Assembly (NCBI GenBank): GCA_902533795.1
Contig: CACAND010000001.1
Span: 324,732-388,731, forward strand
Origin: an uncultured Candidatus Actinomarina sp.
Lineage (GTDB): Bacteria > Actinomycetota > Acidimicrobiia > Actinomarinales > Actinomarinaceae
DNA: 64,000 bases
Direction: 5' to 3'
A program made the translations under genes and the position numbers. The notes under the pieces are model-generated. The model ran no database searches, was not told the DNA's origin, and saw only the letters and a list, made by a program, of their open reading frames with translations. Of the stretch, positions 34,774 to 43,436 are shown one piece after another (positions within the stretch are counted from its first letter, which is position 1; the number at the start of each line of letters is the position of its first letter).

Positions 34774-36270
34774 TTATCTAACCTTATTTATTTTCACATA
34801 TTTCATTTTAATTACACTAACAGACACAATAAAAGATAATGCAATTATTGTTGTGGAAATAAATATGTATAAGAACTTACCAAAATTATCTATTGGTAGG
34901 AATTGAATAATTCCTAGAGTAACAAAATAAATAACTGAAGAAATTATCAAATCGCTAATCAAATTTTTATTCAGAATTTTTTCTCCATCAATTTTTAAAG
35001 TGGCTAATAAAATTAATGAATATAAAAATAAAGAAGAAATGATTATAGTTGCGTAACTAATTTCGGATTTATTTTCAGTATTCAAAATAATTAATGTAGC
35101 TAAAACAGTCGAGGAAGTTCCTACCAGAACGGGATACCAATAATTAGATTGTACATAAAATGATCTAGTAACGATTTGGTTTAATGACCATGGCAAAATT
35201 CCAAAAGCAACAATTGACATTATTGAACTAACCCGGAGAACATCACTACTATTAAATTCTCCTCTTTCATAAACAAGACTTATAATTTCAGCATTATTTG
35301 TAATAAGCACCAACACAATTGCTAGGTTCACAAAATATAATATTGCTATTTGTTGACGAATTAATTCTTTTAGTTCTTCAAATTTTTCCCTTACAAATAA
35401 ATTTGACATAGTGGGAAAACTAGCAACACCTACTGCCTGTGCCATAACGCCCACAGGTAAAATGGCGATTCTCCTTGCATATCTAAATGATGCAATTGCT
35501 CCAACACTTAACATGGAACCAAAAATTCTAAACAACTGTTCATCCATAACTGCAATTGATTGGCCAACAATTAAAGGAACTGAAACTTTAAAGTAATGTG
35601 TCAAGTCTTGAATCTTTGGTTTTATTATTTTTACATTTAGACCAATTTTTTTCAGCCCATATACTTGAATAACTATATGTCCTATAAAAGAACCTATAAA
35701 GCCACCAATGGCAAATCCATAAATTGTTGATTCCGGGGTAGAAGAATTTATCCAACCAAAGAAAATTATTGAAAGATTATATATTACTGGAGCTAATGCA
35801 GCATATTTAAACTCGCCCATGAAATATTGATAGGCCATCATGACTGCTCCAGAAAAGAAGAAAACCTGACTAAAAATTATTGGTGTAAATACTTGAACAA
35901 AAAGCTCAATATCAATTACTCCAAATATTTCACCAATTTCATATCTAAACATAAAGAAAATAATTGAAAAAATACCAAATATTAGGGTTAGACCACTTAA
36001 AAGTGAGAGAAAGTAATTATTTAAATCAACAAGTTTATCTTTTTGAATTTTGGACAAAATAGGTATTAATGTAATTGCTAAATATCCACCTGCAGAAAGA
36101 TAGAACAAAAAATCAGGAATTACAAAAGCAAGATCCAAAGTGTCTGTTGCTGACGAGACACCTGTCCATCTTGCAAGAAGAATCTCCCTAATAAACCCAA
36201 ATATTCTGCTCATCAAATAGGCTAGAGAAATAATTGAAATTGGTCCCAGCAGTTTTTTAAAGTTCCGCAT
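34774..36270 (-). CDS. murJ: Lipid II flippase MurJ (MviN family)
   Basis: 498 residues with about 14 hydrophobic helices. SRIFGFIREILLARWTG is the MurJ N-terminal signature, with Arg residues in the central cavity, and TDTLDLAFVIPDFLFYLSAG follows. It moves lipid II across the membrane for peptidoglycan synthesis. Overlaps the PHP gene by 14 bp. The long C-terminal pseudokinase domain of mycobacterial MviN is absent. Confidence 0.92.
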   Translation of the reverse strand: MRNFKKLLGPISIISLAYLMSRIFGFIREILLARWTGVSSATDTLDLAFVIPDFLFYLSAGGYLAITLIPILSKIQKDKLVDLNNYFLSLLSGLTLIFGIFSIIFFMFRYEIGEIFGVIDIELFVQVFTPIIFSQVFFFSGAVMMAYQYFMGEFKYAALAPVIYNLSIIFFGWINSSTPESTIYGFAIGGFIGSFIGHIVIQVYGLKKIGLNVKIIKPKIQDLTHYFKVSVPLIVGQSIAVMDEQLFRIFGSMLSVGAIASFRYARRIAILPVGVMAQAVGVASFPTMSNLFVREKFEELKELIRQQIAILYFVNLAIVLVLITNNAEIISLVYERGEFNSSDVLRVSSIMSIVAFGILPWSLNQIVTRSFYVQSNYWYPVLVGTSSTVLATLIILNTENKSEISYATIIISSLFLYSLILLATLKIDGEKILNKNLISDLIISSVIYFVTLGIIQFLPIDNFGKFLYIFISTTIIALSFIVSVSVIKMKYVKINKVR

Positions 36271-37132
36271 GTTTTGCTTTCATTTTTTCAATTAAGTTGT
36301 ATGGAATATTCAACTGATTATTCTCATATCCGAATCCTATATTTATATTAGGTTTATTCATACCGTGATAATCAGACCCACCACTTCTAAGCAAATTCAG
36401 AGTATTTGTAATTTCTTCTAGTGAGTTTGAAGTCGATTTAGAGTAACTGGAGTAATATGTCTCAACACCATCTATTCCTAGAGACTTTAATTTTTTTAGA
36501 ATTTCAAAAAATGATTCATTGTGCCAATTTTCTGAAAAAGAATAATTTTTATTACTTACCAAGGTGTGAGGATGAGCCAGAAATATTAAAGATTTAGATT
36601 CTTTAGCAACTTGAATAACATCTGTAATTTGGTTTTGATGAATTCGGGAATCACCAACTTTTCCATTACCCAAATATTTTTGAAAGGCTTCATTTAACGT
36701 ACTTACATATCCTTTTGATTTCATTAGGTTTGCAATATGAGGACGTCCTGGTACTTTTGTCTCAAAATTTTCTAATTCATCTTTCTCAATCTCGATACCA
36801 ATGTTTTTTAAATTATCTAGAATCTCATAATTTCTATTTTTTTTATCCTCTCTTATTTTGAAAAGCATTTTATCAAGAGGAGTATTCTTTTCTAAAAAGT
36901 AAATTAAAAGATGTATCCCGCTGTATGGATTCTGTGAATCAAGATCGTTCCAGCTTACACTCATTTCTACGCCAGAGATAATTTCAATTCCTTCAGCATT
37001 TACCTCAGATAAGTACTCATGATCAGTTACAGATATTGCTTGTAATTGCTGATCTTTCGATTTGCTAACAATCTCATCAATACTGTCTGTTCCATCAGAA
37101 TTTTTCGAATGAATATGAAGATCAATGCTCAT
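36257..37132 (-). CDS. PHP-domain phosphoesterase (RNase AM/YciV-like)
   Basis: 291 residues. The PHP metal motifs are LHIHSKNSDGTDS, SVTDHEYL, ISGVEMSV, FLAHPHTL and the C-terminal GGSDYHG. Relatives hydrolyse 3',5'-bisphosphonucleosides or trim RNA 5' ends. Overlaps murJ by 14 bp and is divergent from lysC. Confidence 0.85.
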   Translation of the reverse strand: MSIDLHIHSKNSDGTDSIDEIVSKSKDQQLQAISVTDHEYLSEVNAEGIEIISGVEMSVSWNDLDSQNPYSGIHLLIYFLEKNTPLDKMLFKIREDKKNRNYEILDNLKNIGIEIEKDELENFETKVPGRPHIANLMKSKGYVSTLNEAFQKYLGNGKVGDSRIHQNQITDVIQVAKESKSLIFLAHPHTLVSNKNYSFSENWHNESFFEILKKLKSLGIDGVETYYSSYSKSTSNSLEEITNTLNLLRSGGSDYHGMNKPNINIGFGYENNQLNIPYNLIEKMKAKHAEL

Positions 37133-37189
37133 TAAATCTAAGAATACTAGGTCTGTTAAATCTTTAATAAACTCATTAGAATGTTTCAG

Positions 37190-38398
37190 ATGAATTTAAT
37201 AGTACAAAAATTTGGTGGAACTAGTGTTGAGAATCCTGAAACACTAAAGATAGTTGCACAGAAAATAATTGACTGTAAAGAAGCAGGAAACGAAGTTATT
37301 GTTGTAGTTTCTGCTATGGGATCAAGCACAGATGAATTGATAAATTTAGCAAATGAACTTTCAGAAACACCATCACCAAGAGAAATGGATATGCTTTTAT
37401 CTGCTGGAGAAAGAATAACAATGTCACTATTAGCTATGCATTTAAATAATCTTGGTTACGAATCTTTCTCACTAACTGGCTCACAAGCAGGAATAACGAC
37501 TACTTCCAGACATGGAATGGCAGAAATTGAGGGCATTTCAGGAGAAAGGGTTAAAGAAGGAATAGAAGATGGAAAAATTGTAATAGTTGCTGGTTTTCAA
37601 GGAGTAAATAAAGAAACAAAAGAAATTACAACATTAGGCAGGGGAGGCTCGGATGCAACAGCTGTTGCATTAGCAGCTGCTCTTGATGCTGAAAAATGTG
37701 AAATATATACAGACGTTGAAGGAGTGTTCACAGCTGATCCAAGAATAGTTGAGAAAGCCAAGCTTATAAAAGAGATTACTTATGATGAAATGCTTGAAAT
37801 GGCCTCTTCTGGAGCGAAGGTTTTAATGGCTAGATCTGTAGAGTTTGGTAGAAGGTATAATGTACCAATAATTGTCAAACCTACGTTTAGTATTGGTGAA
37901 GGAACAATTGTAAAGGATAATGTTATGGAACAAGCCATAGTAAGTGGAGTTACACACAACGATAAAGAAATTAAATTTACTTTATTTGGGGTTCCGGATC
38001 AACCGGGTATAGCTGGTAAAGTATTTGGTCCACTTTCAGAAGCTGGTGTAATTGTCGATATGATCGTTCAGAATGTATCCAAAGACTCTAAAACTGATAT
38101 AAGCTTTACTTCACCAAGCGAACAAAAAAACGATGTAGAAACTATATTAGATAATTTATCAAGTGAATTGAATGCTGAAGGATCTGATTCTGATTCAGAC
38201 ATTGCAAGAGTTTCACTTATTGGAGCAGGGATGAAAGCTGAATCTGGAATAGCTTCGAAAATGTTCTCAATACTTGGCAAAAATAAAATCAATATCGCAA
38301 TGATTTCAACTTCTCCCATCCGGATTTCTTGTGTTGTTAGTAAGAGCGATATGCAAAAAGCAATTGACTCTCTCCATGAAGAGTTTATTGAGATATAA
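37190..38398 (+). CDS. lysC: Aspartokinase
   Basis: Start MNLIVQKFGGTSV at 37190; an ATG nine bases earlier is less conserved. About 402 residues: kinase domain with KFGGTSV, TLGRGGSDATAVALAAAL and YTDVEGVFTADPRIV, then two ACT domains (about 265-402), the site of lysine/threonine feedback. It begins aspartate-family amino-acid and diaminopimelate synthesis. The stop abuts the start of asd. Confidence 0.95.
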   Translation: MNLIVQKFGGTSVENPETLKIVAQKIIDCKEAGNEVIVVVSAMGSSTDELINLANELSETPSPREMDMLLSAGERITMSLLAMHLNNLGYESFSLTGSQAGITTTSRHGMAEIEGISGERVKEGIEDGKIVIVAGFQGVNKETKEITTLGRGGSDATAVALAAALDAEKCEIYTDVEGVFTADPRIVEKAKLIKEITYDEMLEMASSGAKVLMARSVEFGRRYNVPIIVKPTFSIGEGTIVKDNVMEQAIVSGVTHNDKEIKFTLFGVPDQPGIAGKVFGPLSEAGVIVDMIVQNVSKDSKTDISFTSPSEQKNDVETILDNLSSELNAEGSDSDSDIARVSLIGAGMKAESGIASKMFSILGKNKINIAMISTSPIRISCVVSKSDMQKAIDSLHEEFIEI

Positions 38399-39400
38399 AT
38401 GAATATTGCAATCGTAGGAGCTACAGGTCTTGTTGGGCGTAAAATAATCAAACTTTGTGAAGAATTTTTTGATATTAGTGTTGAGTTTCAATTATTTGCT
38501 TCAAAAACGTCTGAAGGAAAAATACTTTCAGTAAATGATAAAGATCTTGTAATTAAAGAATTAAATATTAAAAATATTGAACCATGTGATATTGCTTTAT
38601 TTTCTGCCGGAGGGGTTAGATCAAAAGAATATGCAAATGAATTTGTTGACAGAGGTGCTTTTGTGATTGACAACTCTTCAACATTTAGAATGAATGATGA
38701 TATACCACTAGTTGTTTATGGAATAAATGAAAATACGATTAATGAAAAAACAAAAATTATTGCAAACCCAAACTGTACAACAATGGCTTTAGTAATGGCT
38801 TTGAAACCTTTACATGATATTTTTAAACTTGTTGGAATTGTTCCTGTTTCCTATCAAGCAGTTTCAGGTTCAGGAAAAGATGCTGTTGAATCTCTTAATA
38901 ACGAGTTATTAAACCTTCAAAATTCTGGATCTGCACCAGATGAAAAATATTATAAAACTCAAATAGCTAAAAATGTAATACCAGTCGCAGGAAATATGAC
39001 TGAAAATGGATACACAGATGAAGAAATGAAGTTTTCCAATGAATCAAAAAAAATACTAAATATCCCAAATTTAATTGTGGAGCCTTCAAATGCTCGTGTG
39101 GGGGTCGAAACAGGACATGGTATTTTTTGTAGTGCTACATTTGAGGAAGATGTAGATGTAGATAAAGCTATTGAGTCAATTAATTTATTCGAGGGTGTTG
39201 AATATTGGGCAAACGACTATCCAACCCCTGTTGATGCTGAAGGAAACAGAAATATCTTTGTTTCCAGAATGAGATCAGGTTTATCAAGTAACAAAATTCT
39301 CAATTTTTGGGCTGTTGGAGACAATCTTTTAAAAGGAGCTGCTCTAAACGCAGTACAAATAGCTAGCTATATTCAAAAAAATGATATCTATTCCAGATAA
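38399..39400 (+). CDS. asd: Aspartate-semialdehyde dehydrogenase
   Basis: 333 residues. GATGLVGRKIIKL is the NADP site; NPNCTTMALVMAL contains the catalytic Cys; SYQAVSGSGK is the substrate motif and RVGVETGHG carries the catalytic His. It reduces aspartyl phosphate and is co-transcribed with lysC. Overlaps the acyltransferase gene by 20 bp. Confidence 0.95.
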   Translation: MNIAIVGATGLVGRKIIKLCEEFFDISVEFQLFASKTSEGKILSVNDKDLVIKELNIKNIEPCDIALFSAGGVRSKEYANEFVDRGAFVIDNSSTFRMNDDIPLVVYGINENTINEKTKIIANPNCTTMALVMALKPLHDIFKLVGIVPVSYQAVSGSGKDAVESLNNELLNLQNSGSAPDEKYYKTQIAKNVIPVAGNMTENGYTDEEMKFSNESKKILNIPNLIVEPSNARVGVETGHGIFCSATFEEDVDVDKAIESINLFEGVEYWANDYPTPVDAEGNRNIFVSRMRSGLSSNKILNFWAVGDNLLKGAALNAVQIASYIQKNDIYSR

Positions 39401-40052
39401 GGTACCAAGAAAAAAAAGAATTGTTTTGGGACCGCTAAGCAGGAAGTTGCTTCAACTTTCAAAATGGGATATTACTGGAGAGTTTCCCAATTATAAAAAA
39501 ATAATCTTAATTGGAGCTCCACACACTGCAAACAGAGATGCATGGTATGCATTACTTGCTATTTTGGCCTTAGATTTGAAAATTAATTTTTTCGGAGCGA
39601 AATGGATCTTCACCAGGCTTCCAAGCTTATACACTTTTTCTAAAGACGTTGATAGATTAGGAATACCATGGCCACTTGGTTGGTTACAAAAAATAATTCT
39701 CCTAAAACTTGGTGGAATCCCTGTTTATAGAAACAAATCAAAAGGATTGATCAAAGGGGCCATAGAGGAATTTTCAAAAATAGATGAATACGTACTTTGT
39801 ATAGCCCCTGAAGCGGGAACAGAACAGGTCAAAAAATTTAGGAGTGGTTTTTACTACCTTGCTAAAGAATTAAATATTCCATACTTACCAGTAGAACTAG
39901 ATTTTAAAAATAGACGTTTCCATGTACAAAAAGAGCAATTTGTAACAATGTCTTTCGAAGAAGAATCTGAAAAAATTATTTCACTCTTTGAGGGAGTAAA
40001 TGGAGCGTTAAGAGAATTTACAATGCTAGAAGAAACGGAACAAAGAGACTGA
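39381..40052 (+). CDS. PlsC-like acyltransferase
   Basis: 223 residues. APHTANRDAW fits the acyltransferase HxxxxD motif (H-T-A-N-R-D) and IAPEAGTEQVKKFRSGFYYL the PEGT-type substrate motif. One hydrophobic stretch (LLAILALDLKINFFG). It probably acylates glycerophosphate or another lipid acceptor. Its overlap with asd suggests coupling by compactness, not pathway. Convergent with the DUF554 gene, overlapping it by 35 bp. Confidence 0.78.
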   Translation: MISIPDKVPRKKRIVLGPLSRKLLQLSKWDITGEFPNYKKIILIGAPHTANRDAWYALLAILALDLKINFFGAKWIFTRLPSLYTFSKDVDRLGIPWPLGWLQKIILLKLGGIPVYRNKSKGLIKGAIEEFSKIDEYVLCIAPEAGTEQVKKFRSGFYYLAKELNIPYLPVELDFKNRRFHVQKEQFVTMSFEEESEKIISLFEGVNGALREFTMLEETEQRD

Positions 40053-40701
40053 GCATGTAATTTCCTACAGGAATTTTTTTTAACCCTAAAAGATTTATTC
40101 CAACACCTATTAGTAAAACTCCTCCTATCCCTGCGATTGAATCCGAAATCTGTTGTTCAATATTTGTGTTAATCAATAAAGCTAATAAAGTAAATGCTCC
40201 TTGATAAATCAAAATGGAGATTCCCGAATATACCGCCCCTTTGCCACCACTAGATGTGATAAATATTACAAGAAAACAATCAAGTGCTGTTTTTATTAAC
40301 AAAAGCTCTAGGTTGGATTCTACAACATCAAAAAAAGGTCCAATAATTGCTAGAGGGCCAGTTATTACAATCAAAGTTGTTGTAAGGTAGCTCTCAATAA
40401 ATTTTGTTTTGTCGCCCTCACCTTTTTCAAATCTTAAATAAATTTTATCTCCAAATGTTTTAATTCTGTTTTCAATTTTCAAGTAGCTACCAACAATTGC
40501 TCCAACTAGTACCGCAAACAATGTGAATATAAAATCTGGGCTCTTCAATGTTTCTCTAAATCCTAAGGCTAAAACTAGGAGACCAAGAGGAAGAAGGTTT
40601 TCTTCAAAGTTTTTTAACTCTTTTTTAAAAATTATTCGTGCGAGAATACCCGATATTATTACACCAAAGCCATTAATTAATGTACCTATTCCAGGAATCA
40701 T
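40018..40701 (-). CDS. DUF554 membrane protein
   Basis: 227 residues with about six to seven hydrophobic helices. GIGTLINGFGVIISGILAR at the N-terminus and LGFRETLKS plus GAVYSGISILIYQGAFTLLA are typical of DUF554 (YdfK-like) proteins, whose transport role is unproven. Overlaps dcd by 4 bp. A short inverted repeat followed by eight Ts at about 40063-40081 lies inside its 3' end and could end the opposing plus-strand transcript. Confidence 0.85.
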   Translation of the reverse strand: MIPGIGTLINGFGVIISGILARIIFKKELKNFEENLLPLGLLVLALGFRETLKSPDFIFTLFAVLVGAIVGSYLKIENRIKTFGDKIYLRFEKGEGDKTKFIESYLTTTLIVITGPLAIIGPFFDVVESNLELLLIKTALDCFLVIFITSSGGKGAVYSGISILIYQGAFTLLALLINTNIEQQISDSIAGIGGVLLIGVGINLLGLKKIPVGNYMLSLFVPFLLAL

Positions 40702-41264
40702 TCTTTATTGAAATCATTATGGCTCTTACTTGGTGTGGGCCCTTCTTGACCTTGATACTTGCTACCATAACTTTCATCTCCATACATTGATACTGAAGGG
40801 GAATTTAAATAGTAAAAAGAAATCTGTCCAATTTTCATTTCCGGATAGATTTTTATTGGTAAATTTGCAACATTTGAAAGTTCTAAAGTCAAATAACCTG
40901 AAAATCCTGGATCAACGAAACCTGCTGTAGAGTGAATTAATAAACCTATACGCCCTAGAGATGATTTTCCTTCAAGCCTTGCAACAATTTTGTTTGATAG
41001 CGTAACTTTTTCATATGTAGTTCCCAAAACAAATTCACCTGGATGAAGAACGAAAGGCTCATCTATTGTCGCCTCAACCAGAGTAGTCAAATCTTCTTGT
41101 GGTGACTTTGGATCAATATGACTGTATTTGTGATTCTCAAAAACTCTAAACTCTTCACCAACCCTTAAGTCAATACTTGAAGGCTGTATATAGCTTGTAT
41201 CTAATGGACTAATCTCAATTAATTTATCTTCCAAAGCTTTATTTATATCATTATCTGAAAGCAT
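40698..41264 (-). CDS. dcd: dCTP deaminase (possibly bifunctional)
   Basis: 188 residues. PSSIDLRVGEEFRVF, EGKSSLGRIGLLIHSTAGFV and DPGFSGYLTLELSN are the trimeric dUTPase/dCTP-deaminase motifs; Glu in LTLELSN region is the catalytic base. Actinobacterial members may also hydrolyse dUTP. It supplies dUMP for thymidylate and is co-transcribed with DUF554. Confidence 0.93.
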   Translation of the reverse strand: MLSDNDINKALEDKLIEISPLDTSYIQPSSIDLRVGEEFRVFENHKYSHIDPKSPQEDLTTLVEATIDEPFVLHPGEFVLGTTYEKVTLSNKIVARLEGKSSLGRIGLLIHSTAGFVDPGFSGYLTLELSNVANLPIKIYPEMKIGQISFYYLNSPSVSMYGDESYGSKYQGQEGPTPSKSHNDFNKE

Positions 41265-41309
41265 GATTCCTCTTGTTTAAAGAATATACTAATCTAAAAA
41301 TTTTTGTTT

Positions 41310-41510
41310 TCAGTTATTTATCAATGAGACAATTGTCCAAAATGTAATAATAAAACCTACAATTCCCAAAAAAATTGTTCTTGATTTGTAAAAGTTTTCT
41401 TTATTTTTATTTTTGTTGATGTAAGCAAGAAGACTCCCAACAAACATAGCTGAACCTAGTCCTAACAATAAAAGTCTTATGGTTAAATCGAGAGCAAATG
41501 GGTCATTCAT
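41310..41510 (-). CDS. 66-aa two-TM membrane protein
   Basis: I start at the ATG at 41510 (MNDPFALDLTIR); the longer frame overlaps the start of the convergent kinase-like gene region and is unnecessary. Two hydrophobic helices flank a Lys/Asn-rich loop (NKNKNKENFYKSR). It lies 45 bp upstream of dcd on the same strand. Function unknown. Confidence 0.55.
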   Translation of the reverse strand: MNDPFALDLTIRLLLLGLGSAMFVGSLLAYINKNKNKENFYKSRTIFLGIVGFIITFWTIVSLINN

Positions 41511-41536
41511 GACATTATTGTTATCATAATAAAATA

Positions 41537-42382
41537 ATGGATACAAGAAAAATAATTAATATTTTTAATGAGTTTGATATTTCATCAACTAAAGATGAAA
41601 GCAAATATAAGATTTCAAAATTAGAAAGTATTACTAATCTAAATCATAAAGTGGAGGTCGATGATAAAAAATATATAATCAGAATACCTGGAGATAATCC
41701 TGATTTAATTAACAGATCGTCCGAGAGAGTTAACCAAGAGTTAGTTAAAAATATTGGAATAACTTTACCAATAATTCTTTTCGAAAAAGATACCGGAATA
41801 AAAATCTCTGAATTTTATGAGGATTTGTACACCTTTACATCATCAGATTTAAAAAATAAAAAATTTAGAGATGATGCTTTAGATCTTCTAAACCGTCTCC
41901 ACAATTCAGATTTAAAATTTCAAGAAAACTTTTCACCATTAAATGTTTTTAAAACATTAGCTAAAAACAATGAAAAAATTGAAAATGAATCAAAAGCAAT
42001 AGGTGAAGAAATAATAAAAAGACTTATTGAAATTGGGCTTGAAAGCAAGCCTTGTCATCAAGATTTGTATCATGCAAATTTCGTTTACTTGAAAGAAAAA
42101 CCTTATTTAATTGATTGGGAATATTCCTCACAAGGTGATCCAATTTTTGATTATGCAGATTTAATTTGGCAGAATGAATTAGAAGAAGACCAAGATTCAA
42201 TCAATGATATTTATAAAATAATCGATATAAAAGACGAAAAAATAAAAGTTAAATTTGAATTATTTCAAGTTCTTTCAATGATAACTTGGGGATTTTGGGC
42301 AAAAAGAAAGTCTCCACAAGGGAATAAAGGTGAAGAAGTTCTTCTTTTAGCTATAAAAAGATATGAAAATAATTTTTCATAA
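41537..42382 (+). CDS. Choline/ethanolamine kinase-like phosphotransferase
   Basis: 281 residues of the aminoglycoside-phosphotransferase/choline kinase fold. ITNLNHKVEVDDKKYIIRIP is the nucleotide-binding strand region, CHQDLYHANFVY the Brenner catalytic loop, and LIDWEYSSQGDPIFDYADL the metal Asp motif, which resembles choline kinase. The substrate is likely a small alcohol such as choline. No phospholipid-head-group genes are adjacent. Confidence 0.78.
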   Translation: MDTRKIINIFNEFDISSTKDESKYKISKLESITNLNHKVEVDDKKYIIRIPGDNPDLINRSSERVNQELVKNIGITLPIILFEKDTGIKISEFYEDLYTFTSSDLKNKKFRDDALDLLNRLHNSDLKFQENFSPLNVFKTLAKNNEKIENESKAIGEEIIKRLIEIGLESKPCHQDLYHANFVYLKEKPYLIDWEYSSQGDPIFDYADLIWQNELEEDQDSINDIYKIIDIKDEKIKVKFELFQVLSMITWGFWAKRKSPQGNKGEEVLLLAIKRYENNFS

Positions 42383-42451
42383 AAGCTATTCATTTATTAA
42401 CCTACATAGGTTAGAATTTCGCAGTTAGGAAAAAAGGAAAAATTTTTATTT

Positions 42452-42547
42452 ATGGGATCTTTGATTAAGAAAAGACGTAAAAAAATGTCTAAACATAAGT
42501 ATAGAAAACGTCGTAAATCAAATAGACATAAAAAAAAGGCTTCTTAA
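42452..42547 (+). CDS. Ribosomal protein bS22 (AURKAIP1/COX24-domain, 31 aa)
   Basis: ATG at 42452, 31 codons, stop TAA at 42545-42547. The start MGSLIKKRRKKMSKHKYRK and the Arg/Lys-rich remainder match the very small actinobacterial small-subunit protein bS22, which in mycobacterial ribosomes sits near the decoding region. It is usually missed by gene callers. AAGGA lies about 13 bases upstream, rather far. Its stop overlaps the stop of the convergent PAC2 gene by two bases. Confidence 0.85.
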   Translation: MGSLIKKRRKKMSKHKYRKRRKSNRHKKKAS

Positions 42548-43396
42548 AATTCTCCACCTTCATTATTAAGAAAATCTTCTATTTGCTCAACAAGATTATC
42601 TTCTGAGAAGCTGTCTTCAATATTTACTTCAGCCTCTTCTAACTTTGAAACATATTCTGCAAGATCTTGAGAATTTTCCATTGCTTTACTAATTTTTGTT
42701 TCAAACTGTTGACCTTCGGATTGTATTCCTGAGTCATCAATATCAATTTTTTAAGATTTCTGATGTTTTATTTAATAACGCACCTATTCCTTTTGGATAA
42801 GCACCAGAACTAAGATAATGAGGGACAGCAGCCCAAAGTCCAGAAGTTTCTATACCATTTTTTCTCAAGTCATGGCCAACTACACTTGTAATGCCTGTTG
42901 GCCCAGAATAGTTTGTTGGAAGCACATTAAATCTAGAATGAAACGTCGGATCATCACTTACGCCAAAAATTGGCACTGGCAGTGTATGAGCTACTTGGCC
43001 AAAGAATGCACCTAAAGTAACAGCTCTTTTCACTCCAAGATCCATTAAAGTATTTGAAATATTTTCTGAATATTTTTTCCATTTCATTGATGGTTCTTCA
43101 CCAAAAACCATTATTATTTCTCTTTTTAATTTGTAATCTTCAATAGAGTAAAACGATGTTTGTGGCCAATGGAAGTTACGCTCACCTATAGCTTTAACCT
43201 CAACTACAGGTCTTCTCATTTGATAATTGTAAAAACCTTCAGAGTTTAATTCTGCAAATGGTTCGACATCATAATTTCCACATATATTCTCAATACAACC
43301 ACTGGCAGTGTTTCCTGCATCACTCCATCCCTCGAAAGCCAAGATAGCTACAGGATCAGATAAGAGTGGTTTTCTATACCAAACAACATCTTCCAT
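42544..43396 (-). CDS. PAC2-family proteasome-assembly-like protein, frameshifted
   Basis: The first 217 residues (43396 to 42743) are a PAC2 domain: WYRKPLLSDPVAILAFEGWS, GEEPSMKWKKYSE and GAFFGQVAHTLPVPI. The frame stops at 42743. The next frame holds the expected actinobacterial tail (ISKAMENSQDLAEYVSKLEE and VEQIEDFLNN), ending at 42544. The shift is at an A6 run (42747-42752): removing one A joins both parts into 283 codons. Actinobacterial PAC2 proteins are linked to proteasome biology by homology only. Confidence 0.82.
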
Positions 43397-43436
43397 ATTG
43401 AAAGATTAATATTTAAAATAATTTATCTTAAAATTT

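Noticed and set aside
42383-42451. AACCTA-CA-TAGGTT inverted repeat as terminator
   Set aside because: Two-base loop, low GC and no T-run; more likely part of the bS22 promoter region or chance.
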